Part shown: piece by piece, positions 38,811 to 47,013 of the stretch
Layout: the number at the start of each line of letters is the position of its first letter
Numbering within the stretch: the first letter of the stretch is position 1
Assembly: GCA_036563645.1 (NCBI GenBank)
Contig: DATCMA010000018.1
Location: 13,868-77,867 of the forward strand
Reading direction: 5' to 3'
DNA length: 64,000 bases
Source: DATCMA01 sp036563645
GTDB taxonomy: Bacteria > Actinomycetota > Actinomycetes > Mycobacteriales > Micromonosporaceae
Notes under the pieces: model-generated
What the model saw: only the letters and a program-made list of their open reading frames with translations
What the model was told of the DNA's origin: nothing
The model's database searches: none
Translations under genes and position numbers: made by a program

Positions 38811-39194
38811 TCACCGGCGCCCTTCCGGGCGCTGACGCCACCGCTCCTCCAGGCGGTCGACGATCGACCGACGGCGTCCCCGAAGCCGGCGGCTGGTGGT
38901 GCCGCCGACGATCCGGAGGTCCGGTGCCTGTGCCCGCCGATGCGAATGCATGGCGAACGCGACAGCACCGAGCATGACCACGAAACCTGCGACGCCGAGC
39001 AGGGTCACCTTGCTCACCGCGCCGTAGACGAGCAGGGCCAGGCCTGCTACGCCGATTCCGGCGGCCACGAGCAGGCGACGCCGCGCCTGGTAACGTGGGT
39101 CGCTGGCGCGCACAGCCGAGGCAAACTTGGGATCCTCGGCAAGCGACCGCTCGATCTGCTCGAACAGCCGCTGCTCGTGCTCCGAGAGCGGCAC
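38811..39194 (-). CDS. DUF3040 membrane protein
   Basis: A 127-residue actinobacterial protein of unknown function. It has the family N-terminus MPLSEHEQRLFEQIERSLAE, two adjacent transmembrane helices (about 41-58 and 64-82) and a basic, Arg-rich C-terminus. The GTG start follows GGGGAGGAG. In other actinobacteria it lies near mraZ; here it is about 10 kb away, next to dinB. Confidence 0.9.
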   Translation of the reverse strand: MPLSEHEQRLFEQIERSLAEDPKFASAVRASDPRYQARRRLLVAAGIGVAGLALLVYGAVSKVTLLGVAGFVVMLGAVAFAMHSHRRAQAPDLRIVGGTTSRRLRGRRRSIVDRLEERWRQRPEGRR

Positions 39195-39284
39195 GGCACT
39201 CCTCCCCGGTCACTGTGGTCGGTCCGGTCGAACCGACAGACCGTGGCAGCCGATCGGCTGCTCAACCGCAAGTCTACGAGGGGC

Positions 39285-40598
39285 TCAGCGGGTCGGAAAG
39301 CGGGTCGCCCGCCGAGGCGGCGAATTTCCCGCGTGGCGCACATCGTGGCCGCCCAACAGACTAGCTGGACGGACAGCTCCCCGCCCGAAACGCGCCGTAG
39401 CCGCGTCGACCGCCACTTCCGCCTCACGCCAGCCCTGCTCTGGCTCGCCCAACGCCGGCTGCCGCCCGACCGCGTCCGCCACGAGTCCGTCGACCCGCAC
39501 CCCGATCAACCGGATCGGATCGATCGTGGCCTGCCGATCAGAGAGGCGCGCGACCGCGGGCTGCACCGCGGTCAGGAGTGACCAGGCGGTCTCGAAGATC
39601 TCCCGCCCCACGTCGGTCGGCGCCGACAAGGTCCGTGACCGAGTCACGGTGCGGAAGGTCGCGTAGCGGACCTTGATCGACACAGTTCGGCCCGCCTGCC
39701 CCGCGGCCCGGAGCCGGCTGCCCACCTTGTCGGCCAGGCTGAGGAGGGCTCGCCGCAGGACCAGCGGGTCGACGACGTCGACATCGAAGGTCACCTCCGC
39801 GCCGATGGACTTTTCCGGGCGCTCGGGATCCACCCGCCGCGGGTCACGCCCGTGGGCCAAGTCGTGCAGCTGGGCCGCAGCCGCCTCGCCGAGAGCCGCC
39901 CGCAGCATGCCCAGCGGCGCCGCGGCGACGTCGCCCACCGTGCGCAACCCCAATCGGGTCAGCTTCTCCGCGGCACGCTCCCCCACCCCCCACAGCGCGG
40001 AGACCGGCAACGGGTGGAGGAACTCCAGTACCCGGGCGGCGGGCACGACAACCATCCCATCGGGTTTCGCCCGGGCCGATCCGAGCTTGGCGAGGAACTT
40101 GTTGGGGGCCACCCCCACCGAGCAGGTGAGCCCTTGCTCATCCGCGACGCGCTCGCGAATGAGTCGGGCGATCTGCGCGGGACGACCGAATAGCCGGCGG
40201 GCACCGGAGACATCGAGAAACGCCTCATCCAACGAGAGAGGCTCCACCAGCGGGGTGATGTCGCGGAAGATCTGCATCACCGCGCGGGAGACCTCCCGGT
40301 ACCGGGCGAAGTCCGGCGGCAGGAACACCGCGTGTGGGCAGAGGGCTCGCGCCCGCGCGGTCGGCATGGCGCTGCGCACGCCGTAGGCGCGGGCCTCGTA
40401 GGTCGCGGAGTTCACCACCCCGCGCGGGCCTACCCCGCCGACTACGACCGGGCGGCCACGCAGCTCGGGGCGCCGCTGCACCTCCACGGACGCGAAGAAC
40501 GCGTCCATGTCGACGTGCAGGATCGGGCACCCCGTATCGTCGGCGTCCGCGCCGAAACGCGGATCTCCGCCGCGCGGCACAGCGTGGCTCCGGCCCAT
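39285..40598 (-). CDS. dinB: DNA polymerase IV (Y family)
   Basis: A translesion polymerase of 437 residues. The acidic active site is Asp30/Asp32 in HVDMDAFFASVE and the Asp-Glu of PLSLDEAFLDVSG. RGVVNSATYEARAYGV and SVGVAPNKFLAKLGSARAKP are typical of DinB. The little-finger domain follows from about residue 250. An extra ~60 residues at the C-terminus are Arg-rich; no clear beta-clamp peptide stands out. TAGCCT lies 7 nt before the ATG, so the mRNA may be leaderless. I found no LexA box beside it. Confidence 0.94.
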   Translation of the reverse strand: MGRSHAVPRGGDPRFGADADDTGCPILHVDMDAFFASVEVQRRPELRGRPVVVGGVGPRGVVNSATYEARAYGVRSAMPTARARALCPHAVFLPPDFARYREVSRAVMQIFRDITPLVEPLSLDEAFLDVSGARRLFGRPAQIARLIRERVADEQGLTCSVGVAPNKFLAKLGSARAKPDGMVVVPAARVLEFLHPLPVSALWGVGERAAEKLTRLGLRTVGDVAAAPLGMLRAALGEAAAAQLHDLAHGRDPRRVDPERPEKSIGAEVTFDVDVVDPLVLRRALLSLADKVGSRLRAAGQAGRTVSIKVRYATFRTVTRSRTLSAPTDVGREIFETAWSLLTAVQPAVARLSDRQATIDPIRLIGVRVDGLVADAVGRQPALGEPEQGWREAEVAVDAATARFGRGAVRPASLLGGHDVRHAGNSPPRRATRFPTR

Positions 40599-40605
40599 GT
40601 CAGCG

Positions 40606-40611
40606 AGGCTA
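40606..40611 (-). promoter_or_regulatory. Likely -10 element of a leaderless dinB transcript
   Basis: TAGCCT (minus strand) with 7 nt to the dinB ATG. No ribosome binding site is visible. Confidence 0.45.
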
Positions 40612-40645
40612 TCCGGTCGCCCGCTGAGGCCCGCGGCGCCGCCGC

Positions 40646-41818
40646 TCAGCTTCCTGCGCCACGGCGGACGATCAACGGGATCATCATCTCGGCGGCGGTG
40701 TAGGAGCCGTGGTAGGCGACCAAACTCGACTCTTTAGGGTGATCGCTGCGGCTCGCCACGACCGCGTGCGTCCCGTGGCACGCGACCACGACGTCCCCAA
40801 TCCGCTCCAGGTGTTCCTCAGGGACCGGGCCGAACCAGCCAGCGGCTATCGCCTCGTCTCGTCCGACGACCCACGCCGCCTCACCGAGGACCCCGCGCCA
40901 GACGGCGATCACGTCCTCCGCGGCGCCGGGCACCACGTGCAGGTACCGCACCCGCGGCTCACCGGTGATCAACCGTACGCCGTTGCGCAGCCGCGGGTCC
41001 TCGTCGACATCCCAGCGATGCTCGGTCGGGATATTGAGCTGCCCGTGGTCGGCGGTGACCAGCAGCGCGGCGTCCGGGGGGAGCCCGTCGAGCAACCGGA
41101 CGAGCAGCTGGTCGATCTCCGCCGCCGCGGCTCGCCACGACAGCGACCCCACCCCGGCCAAGTGCCCTTCCCGATCCAGGTCCGGGTAGTAGCCGGAGAC
41201 GAGGGTGGGGCCGGAACCCGCGGTCAACGCCGCGAGCATCTCCCGCGCCAGCTCCTCGACCCCGGTGGCGCCGCGGAACACCCCGCCGCGGTAAGCCGAG
41301 AGGGTCAAGCCACTCCCCTCGAACTCCGGGCGGGTGACCGCGGTGACCGTCACTCCAGCCGCCGCGGCCCGCTCCAGCTGGGTGGGCAGCGGCTGCCACC
41401 GCAGCGGATCGGGTTCGTCCCGCCAGGCGATGTGGGTGAGCACGTGCTCGGTGCCGGGCACGTTGACGCGGAAGCCGAGGACGCCGTGCGCGCCGGGCGG
41501 TGCTCCGGCGCCGAGGCTGACCAAGCTGGTGGGAGTGGTCGAGGGAAAGCCCGCGGTGAGCTGCCGGGCGTCCGCGGCGAGTTCCGCGAGGGTGGGGGCG
41601 TACGGCGCGGCGAGGGGCAGCTGATACCAGCCCAAGCCGTCGACGAGCAGCACCGCGATCCGCCGCACCCCGGCTAACTGCTCGGTCAAGCCGAGGACGT
41701 CGACCGCGCCCGGTACGCCGAGGACGGCGAGGGCGCTGGGCAGCACATCGGCGAGGCTGGCGTGGCCGTATCGCGGCTGGACCAGCGTGAACGCTTCGGC
41801 TGGAAGGGTGGATGTCAT
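40646..41818 (-). CDS. Alkaline-phosphatase-superfamily phosphodiesterase / nucleotide pyrophosphatase
   Basis: A 390-residue soluble hydrolase of the type I phosphodiesterase/NPP family. The metal and nucleophile region is VLLVDGLGWY followed by TAGFPSTTPTSLVSLG, where a Thr is the nucleophile. YYPDLDREGH and VTADHGQLN supply the other metal ligands. There is no signal peptide. The substrate is unknown. The start overlaps the stop of the upstream methyltransferase by 4 bp, so they are one transcript. Confidence 0.85.
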   Translation of the reverse strand: MTSTLPAEAFTLVQPRYGHASLADVLPSALAVLGVPGAVDVLGLTEQLAGVRRIAVLLVDGLGWYQLPLAAPYAPTLAELAADARQLTAGFPSTTPTSLVSLGAGAPPGAHGVLGFRVNVPGTEHVLTHIAWRDEPDPLRWQPLPTQLERAAAAGVTVTAVTRPEFEGSGLTLSAYRGGVFRGATGVEELAREMLAALTAGSGPTLVSGYYPDLDREGHLAGVGSLSWRAAAAEIDQLLVRLLDGLPPDAALLVTADHGQLNIPTEHRWDVDEDPRLRNGVRLITGEPRVRYLHVVPGAAEDVIAVWRGVLGEAAWVVGRDEAIAAGWFGPVPEEHLERIGDVVVACHGTHAVVASRSDHPKESSLVAYHGSYTAAEMMIPLIVRRGAGS

Positions 41819-42564
41819 GTCGGCCGCCGAGCGAAGAGGTGGAGTTGCGCAGCGATGTCCCGATACGGCGAATGCCCCGCCACGGCCAACTCCAAGTCGA
41901 TGAGGGCCGGTGTCGCAGCATCCGCGATCGCCGCGGGGATGAGATCGGCGAGCACGCGGACCCCGTGGATCTGCTCGACCACCAACCCGGCGGCACCCAG
42001 CAGCGCGGCGGCGCTCTCGACGTCGTACCGCCGGCGGAGGGTATCGCGAGGGCCGAGGCGCCCATCTGGGTCGGCGACGATCGCCGAGGCGAGGTCGAAG
42101 TTTCCGGTCATGGCCCGGTGGAGGACAGCCGCGGCCCGCCCCGCGACGAGGACGCTGGCTGCACCGCCGGGGCGCAGCGTGCTCGCGACGGCGCGGACCA
42201 CGCTCGCCGGATCATCGACGACCTCCAGCACGGAGTGGCACAGCACGAGATCAGCCGTGGCCGGCTCGACCAGGGCGGCGAGGCCGTCCCCGTCCCCTTG
42301 GAGGGCGCGGACACGATCGGCCACACCCGCTTCGGTGGCACGGCGCATCAACGCGGCGAGCGCGTCCGGGCTCGCGTCGACGACGGTGACCTGGTGGCCG
42401 GCCTCGGCCAGGGGCACAGCGAACCCGCCGGTGCCGCCGCCGACATCCACCACGGTCAGCGGTCGACCGGCACGGTCCAGTTCGCGGCGCAGCACCGCCC
42501 AGACCACGGCGGTCCGCGGACTGGCGGGCGGGGCGCCGGCGTGCTTCACCTGTGTTCGCTCCAC
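41815..42564 (-). CDS. SAM-dependent methyltransferase (class I)
   Basis: A 249-residue methyltransferase. Motif I is LTVVDVGGGTGGFAVPLA and the acidic residue after strand 2 is in VTVVDASPDAL. Motif IV is DLVLCHSVLEVVDDP. A C-terminal part with HLFARRPT ends the protein. The substrate cannot be read from the sequence; small tRNA-modifying and metabolite methyltransferases look alike. The GTG has TAGGCT 7 nt upstream. It is coupled to the phosphodiesterase gene downstream. Confidence 0.85.
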   Translation of the reverse strand: MERTQVKHAGAPPASPRTAVVWAVLRRELDRAGRPLTVVDVGGGTGGFAVPLAEAGHQVTVVDASPDALAALMRRATEAGVADRVRALQGDGDGLAALVEPATADLVLCHSVLEVVDDPASVVRAVASTLRPGGAASVLVAGRAAAVLHRAMTGNFDLASAIVADPDGRLGPRDTLRRRYDVESAAALLGAAGLVVEQIHGVRVLADLIPAAIADAATPALIDLELAVAGHSPYRDIAAQLHLFARRPT

Positions 42565-42571
42565 CTGGGCG

Positions 42572-42577
42572 AGCCTA
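42572..42577 (-). promoter_or_regulatory. Likely -10 element of a leaderless methyltransferase transcript
   Basis: TAGGCT (minus strand) followed by 7 nt and the GTG at 42564. Confidence 0.45.
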
Positions 42578-42683
42578 GGGCCTCCACCTGCGCGGCATCC
42601 ACTGTCAGCCAGGCCAATCCTGTACGGCGAACAGCGCGAACCGATGGAGTCGCATCGGCACGGCGGCCGCCCTCGCGCTCACC

Positions 42684-43319
42684 ATGACCGCAACCGCCTT
42701 CACCAGCGGATGCGGCGTCCTATGGGGAGTCTCACCCAGACGGGTCTCGACCACTCCGTCACCGCCACCCGAACGTTACACCGGCTTCACCAGTACCTGC
42801 CCCACCCTCACCAGTGACGCAGCCAAACAACTCGGCATCACCGGAGAAGGACGGCCGCTAGAGCCGGCTCTTGAATCACCGTACTTCTATACACCGGCAT
42901 ACTGCATGTGGGGCGCCAACCACGCACCCTACTCCATCTACATGCACATCGAGTTCTATCGCAATCTTCCCATCTTTGGAACCGCCAGAGACAACGCACA
43001 CGAAGCCTTCACAAGCGGACAAGAATCAAGAGTTCAGGACGCAAAGGTAGGCGATACCACGCGAGCTCTCAGCGACCTCGAGACTGAGTGGGGACCAGCC
43101 TACATCTACGCAACGTCCCTGATGATCACCCTGTCCCGCGGCATATGGATCCGCGAAGGAAGTACCAAATCACCCTCGTCGACAACGCCCTCATCCGAGT
43201 CACGATAGTCGAGAAGAAAGAGCCCACCGTCGCAAAAGCCCAACCTCGACGACCTCATCCAGCGATACCGTGAGCCGCTACACCTCATCACCAGCGAAAT
43301 CGTCAATCAGATGCGGTAA
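42684..43319 (+). pseudogene. Decayed lipoprotein gene (DUF3558-like)
   Basis: The readable product has a lipoprotein-like N-terminus, LALTMTATAFTSGCG with a TSGC lipobox, then a Cys-containing outside domain (YFYTPAYCMWGANHAPYS). No start codon precedes the signal peptide; the first in-frame ATG lies inside it. The frame is lost near 43140-43160 and continues in another frame (YQITLVDNALIRVTIVEKK). It returns to the first frame near 43236 (NLDDLIQRYREPLHLI) and ends at TAA 43319. Two compensating frameshifts and a missing start indicate a pseudogene. Codon use is less GC-rich than in neighbours. The DUF3558 label rests on overall look only. Confidence 0.6.
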
Positions 43320-43360
43320 GCAGACGTCCCCACGCCCACCGCCCCATCAGCCCTGTCCCG

Positions 43361-43677
43361 CGATACGCGCATTACATTGGTCTCACCACCGCTGCCTATC
43401 GCCATCCGTGTCGCCAAGGGGTCCGGCACCCGCCAGCAAAGGCCATCTTCGGATATATCCGATCTCTCAAGTTCGCCGTGCACGAGGGACGTAAGCAACT
43501 CGCGGAAAGCAGTGAACGCTACTCCCCTTGCTCGACGAATTGCTCGAGGGGCCTCGACGGCACGAAGAGGAATTCACCCGACCGCAGGGCTATGATTCGG
43601 CCTATAGTGATCAGGGTCTCAGTCGCCGTCATAGACCGCCTGTGGCCAACGACCATCACGGTCGACGGGAATCTTAA
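43361..43677 (+). pseudogene. Possible second gene remnant, frameshifted
   Basis: Two stretches on the plus strand read like protein but in different frames: RYAHYIGLTTAAYR through FGYIRSLKFAVHEGRKQL, then LLDELLEGPRRHEEEF onward to TAA at 43677. Joined, they would make the C-terminal part of a helical protein. No start and no recognised family. An antisense frame on the minus strand (43519-43749) competes for the second half. Support is modest. Confidence 0.3.
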
Positions 43678-43749
43678 ATCGACAAGGTAGTTAAATGCGT
43701 CAACAGTCATCCACAGGAAATAAGCCTCAATAAAGGCCATATCGGGCAA
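43519..43749 (-). CDS. Orphan small reading frame of unknown function
   Basis: A 76-codon frame with TTG or ATG starts (43749/43740) and lower GC3 than its surroundings. The product is hydrophobic and aromatic at the start (AFIEAYFLWMTVDAFNYL), with SGEFLFVPSRPLEQFV near the end. I recognise no domain. It overlaps, antisense, a possible gene remnant, so only one of the two may be real. Two TTGACA sequences lie 20-60 bp upstream, which could be chance in this AT-richer patch. Confidence 0.3.
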   Translation of the reverse strand: MPDMAFIEAYFLWMTVDAFNYLVDLRFPSTVMVVGHRRSMTATETLITIGRIIALRSGEFLFVPSRPLEQFVEQGE

Positions 43750-43818
43750 AAATTCGCCCCTTGGTGATGTGTCAATTGTTTGTCAATCGCGATCCTGTGG
43801 ACACCCGCTGAGGCCGTC

Positions 43819-46800
43819 TTAGCGAAAATCGCGGGAGGAGACCCGAGTCGGGATGTCGATCGCCTCCAACCGGTCCGCCACCACGCTCAGCACCCCGTCC
43901 TGGTTCTCCACGCGCCCGCGCACCACCAACGCGGGGCTCGTCCGCGCCACCGTGCGATAGCGTTCCCACAGTCCTGGTGAGCAGATCACGTTGAGCATCC
44001 CGGTCTCGTCCTCCAGATTGAGGAAGGTGATCCCGCCGGCGGTCGCTGGCCGCTGCCGGTGCGTGACGATCCCCCCGACCCGCACCCGTCGACCGTGCTC
44101 GACCTGACCAAGCCGCGCGATCGGCACCGCGCCGCGCGCCTCCAGCCGCTCACGGAGGAAGCGCATCGGATGTGTCTCCGGGGACAGGCCAAGAGCCCAC
44201 ACATCAGCCCGCAGCGTGTCCACCTCGTCCAGCCCGGGTAGCGCGGGGGCCGTCGTCCCCGCGGTGATCCCCGGCAACCGGTCAGGGCGCTCCTGCGCGG
44301 CCGCCCCCGCCGCCCACAGCGCCTCCCGCCGACTCAGCCCGAAGCAGGCGAACGCATCCGCGGTAGCCAAGGCCTCTAGCTGCGCCGCCGTCAGCCCTAC
44401 CCGGCGCGCCAAATCGGACATGCTCCGGTACGGTCCGTTCGCCGCCCGCTCCGCCACGATCCGCTGGGCCACCCCGTCGCCGAGGCCGCGCACGCTGGAC
44501 AGCCCCAGCCGCACCGCCGGGCCGCCCAGGCCCCACTGGTGGGGCGGCTCACCCGGCGCACTGCCCCACCGGGTGTCCGCCGTGCACTCCAGCGTCGCCT
44601 TGACCGCGCTGGCGTTGATGTCCGGCCTCCGTACCTCCACCCCGTGCCGGCGGGCGTCGTCGACCAACGTCTGGGGCGAGTAGAACCCCATCGGCTGTGC
44701 GTTGAGCAACGCCGCCAGGAACGGCGCCGGGTAGTAGCGCTTGAGCCAGGCGCTGGCGTAGACCAGGTAGGCGAAGCTGATCGCGTGGCTCTCCGGGAAG
44801 CCGTAGCTCGCGAACGAGGAGAGCTTGCGATAGACGTCGTCGGCGAGCGCGCCGGTGATGCCCCGCTGGGCCATTCCCGCGTAGAGCCGCTCCCGCAGCC
44901 GCTCCATCCGCTCCTGGGAACGCTTCGCCCCCATCGCCCGACGCAGCTCGTCCGCCTCCCCCGCGTCGAACCCGGCCAGGTCGATCGCCAACTGCATCAA
45001 CTGCTCCTGAAACAGCGGCACCCCGAGGGTCTTCTCCAACGCATTGCGCATCAGCGGATGGGCGTACTCCACCGGCTCCAGCCCATTCCTGCGCCGGATG
45101 TACGGGTGCACCGAGCCGCCCTGGATCGGGCCGGGGCGAATCAACGCCACCGCCACGACGAGGTCATAGAAGCACTCGGGCTTGAGTCGCGGCAGCGTCG
45201 CCATCTGCGCCCGACTCTCCACCTGGAATACCCCGACCGAGTCGCCCCGGCGCAGCATCGCGTAGACCTCGGGGTCGTCCAACGACATGTCATCCAGATC
45301 CACTCCGGATCCGATCAGGTCGTGCGCCTCGTGCAGCGCGGAGAGCATCCCGAGCCCCAGCAGGTCAAACTTGACCAGCCCGATGCTGGCGCAGTCGTCC
45401 TTGTCCCACTGCAAGACGGTGCGTCCCGGCATCCGGGCCCACTCCACCGGGCAGACCTCGATCACCGGCCGGTCGCAGATCACCATCCCGCCGGAGTGGA
45501 TACCAAGGTGCCGGGGGAAGGTCTGAAGCTGGTTGGCGTACTCGACCACGTGCTCCGGAATGCCCGCAACATCCACAGTGGCCACTGAGCCCCAGCGTTC
45601 GATCTGCTTGCTCCACGCGTCCTGCTGGCCCGGCGAGAAGCCGAACGCCCGGGCGATATCCCGCACCGCCGAACGCGGCCGGTACGAGATGACGGTGGCG
45701 ACCTGGGCGGTGTGCTCGCGGCCGTAGGTGGCGTAGACGTACTGGATGACCTCCTCTCGGCGGTCAGACTCGATGTCCACGTCGATGTCGGGAGGGCCAT
45801 CCCGCTCCGGGGAGAGGAAGCGTTCGAAGAGCAGGTTGTGCCGGACCGCGTCCACATTGGTGATCCGCAGCGCGTAGCAGACCGCCGAGTTCGCCGCCGA
45901 ACCCCGCCCTTGGCAGTAGATGTTGTTGCGCCGGCAGAACTCCACGATGTCGTAGACGACCAGGAAGTAGCCGGCGAAACCCAGGCGCTCGATCATCTCC
46001 AGCTCGTGCTCGAGCTGCGCGTACGCGCGCGGATGGGCTTCCGGGGGTCCGTAGCGCGCCAACGCCCCGCGCATGGTCAGCTCGCGCAGCCAGCTCATCT
46101 CGGTGTGCCCAGGGGGCACTGGATAAGCGGGCAGCTTCGGCACGACGAGCTGCAGGTCGAAGGCGAGCTCCACGCCGAGGCGAGCGGCCCGCGCCACCGC
46201 CCCCGGGTAGGCGGCGAACCGCGCCGCCATCTCCGCGCCGCTGCGCAGGTGTGCGGTGGCGGCGGCGGGGAGCCAACCGTCGATCTCGTCGAGGCTGCGC
46301 CGGGCGCGGATCGCGGCGAGCGCGGTGGCCAGACGGTAGCGCGACGGGGTCGCATAGTGGACGTTGTTCGTGGCGACCGTGGGTAGGCGGTGACGGCGGG
46401 CCAGCTCATCGAGGGCGTCGTTGCGGTCGCCGTCGAGCGGGTCGCCGTGGTCGATCAGCTCAACGGCGACGTTCTCCGGCCCGAAGAGCGCGGCGAGCCG
46501 CCCCAGCTCCCGATCAGCCCCCGCCCTCCCCTCGGTGGCCAGCGCCGACGGCACGATCCCCTTGCGGCATCCGGTGAGCACGACGACGTGGTCCCGTAGC
46601 TCCGCGGCGATCTCCTCCAACTCGCCGTAGACCGGGCGTCCTTTCTCCCCGCCGCGCAGGTGGGCTCGGGCGATCGTCCGGGACAGCCGGGCGTACCCCG
46701 CTGGGCCGCGGGCGAGCACGAGCAGGTGTTTCCCCCGCGGGTCAGGCTCGCCGGAGCGCTGCGACGGGCGCCCCGCGTCGCCCAGGGAGAGCTCCGCCCC

Positions 46801-47013
46801 AAAGACGGTCGGCAGCCCTCGCTCGCGGGCCGCCTCGGCGAACCGCACCACCCCGTAGAAGCCGTCGTGGTCGGTGAGGGCCAGCGCGGTCAGCTCTAAC
46901 CGGGCGGCTTCCTCGACCAGCTCCTCCGGGTGGCTCGCCCCATCGAGGAAGCTGAAGGCGCTGTGACAGTGCAGCTCCGCGTACGGCACGACGCGTCCGC
47001 GTGCGCTAGTCAT
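43819..47013 (-). CDS. dnaE2: Error-prone DNA polymerase III alpha subunit (DnaE2/ImuC)
   Basis: The catalytic polymerase of the mutasome responsible for damage-induced mutagenesis. The 1064-residue protein has the PHP domain (YAELHCHSAFSFLDGASHPE, later LALTDHDGFYG), the polymerase catalytic aspartates in GPPDIDVDIESDRREE, FPRHLGIHSGGMVI, and a C-terminal OB domain (RVRVGGIVTHRQRP). I chose the ATG at 47013; it overlaps the imuB end by 8 bp. The upstream extension to 47181 is antisense-like and is ignored. It ends beside the low-GC island. Confidence 0.95.
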   Translation of the reverse strand: MTSARGRVVPYAELHCHSAFSFLDGASHPEELVEEAARLELTALALTDHDGFYGVVRFAEAARERGLPTVFGAELSLGDAGRPSQRSGEPDPRGKHLLVLARGPAGYARLSRTIARAHLRGGEKGRPVYGELEEIAAELRDHVVVLTGCRKGIVPSALATEGRAGADRELGRLAALFGPENVAVELIDHGDPLDGDRNDALDELARRHRLPTVATNNVHYATPSRYRLATALAAIRARRSLDEIDGWLPAAATAHLRSGAEMAARFAAYPGAVARAARLGVELAFDLQLVVPKLPAYPVPPGHTEMSWLRELTMRGALARYGPPEAHPRAYAQLEHELEMIERLGFAGYFLVVYDIVEFCRRNNIYCQGRGSAANSAVCYALRITNVDAVRHNLLFERFLSPERDGPPDIDVDIESDRREEVIQYVYATYGREHTAQVATVISYRPRSAVRDIARAFGFSPGQQDAWSKQIERWGSVATVDVAGIPEHVVEYANQLQTFPRHLGIHSGGMVICDRPVIEVCPVEWARMPGRTVLQWDKDDCASIGLVKFDLLGLGMLSALHEAHDLIGSGVDLDDMSLDDPEVYAMLRRGDSVGVFQVESRAQMATLPRLKPECFYDLVVAVALIRPGPIQGGSVHPYIRRRNGLEPVEYAHPLMRNALEKTLGVPLFQEQLMQLAIDLAGFDAGEADELRRAMGAKRSQERMERLRERLYAGMAQRGITGALADDVYRKLSSFASYGFPESHAISFAYLVYASAWLKRYYPAPFLAALLNAQPMGFYSPQTLVDDARRHGVEVRRPDINASAVKATLECTADTRWGSAPGEPPHQWGLGGPAVRLGLSSVRGLGDGVAQRIVAERAANGPYRSMSDLARRVGLTAAQLEALATADAFACFGLSRREALWAAGAAAQERPDRLPGITAGTTAPALPGLDEVDTLRADVWALGLSPETHPMRFLRERLEARGAVPIARLGQVEHGRRVRVGGIVTHRQRPATAGGITFLNLEDETGMLNVICSPGLWERYRTVARTSPALVVRGRVENQDGVLSVVADRLEAIDIPTRVSSRDFR

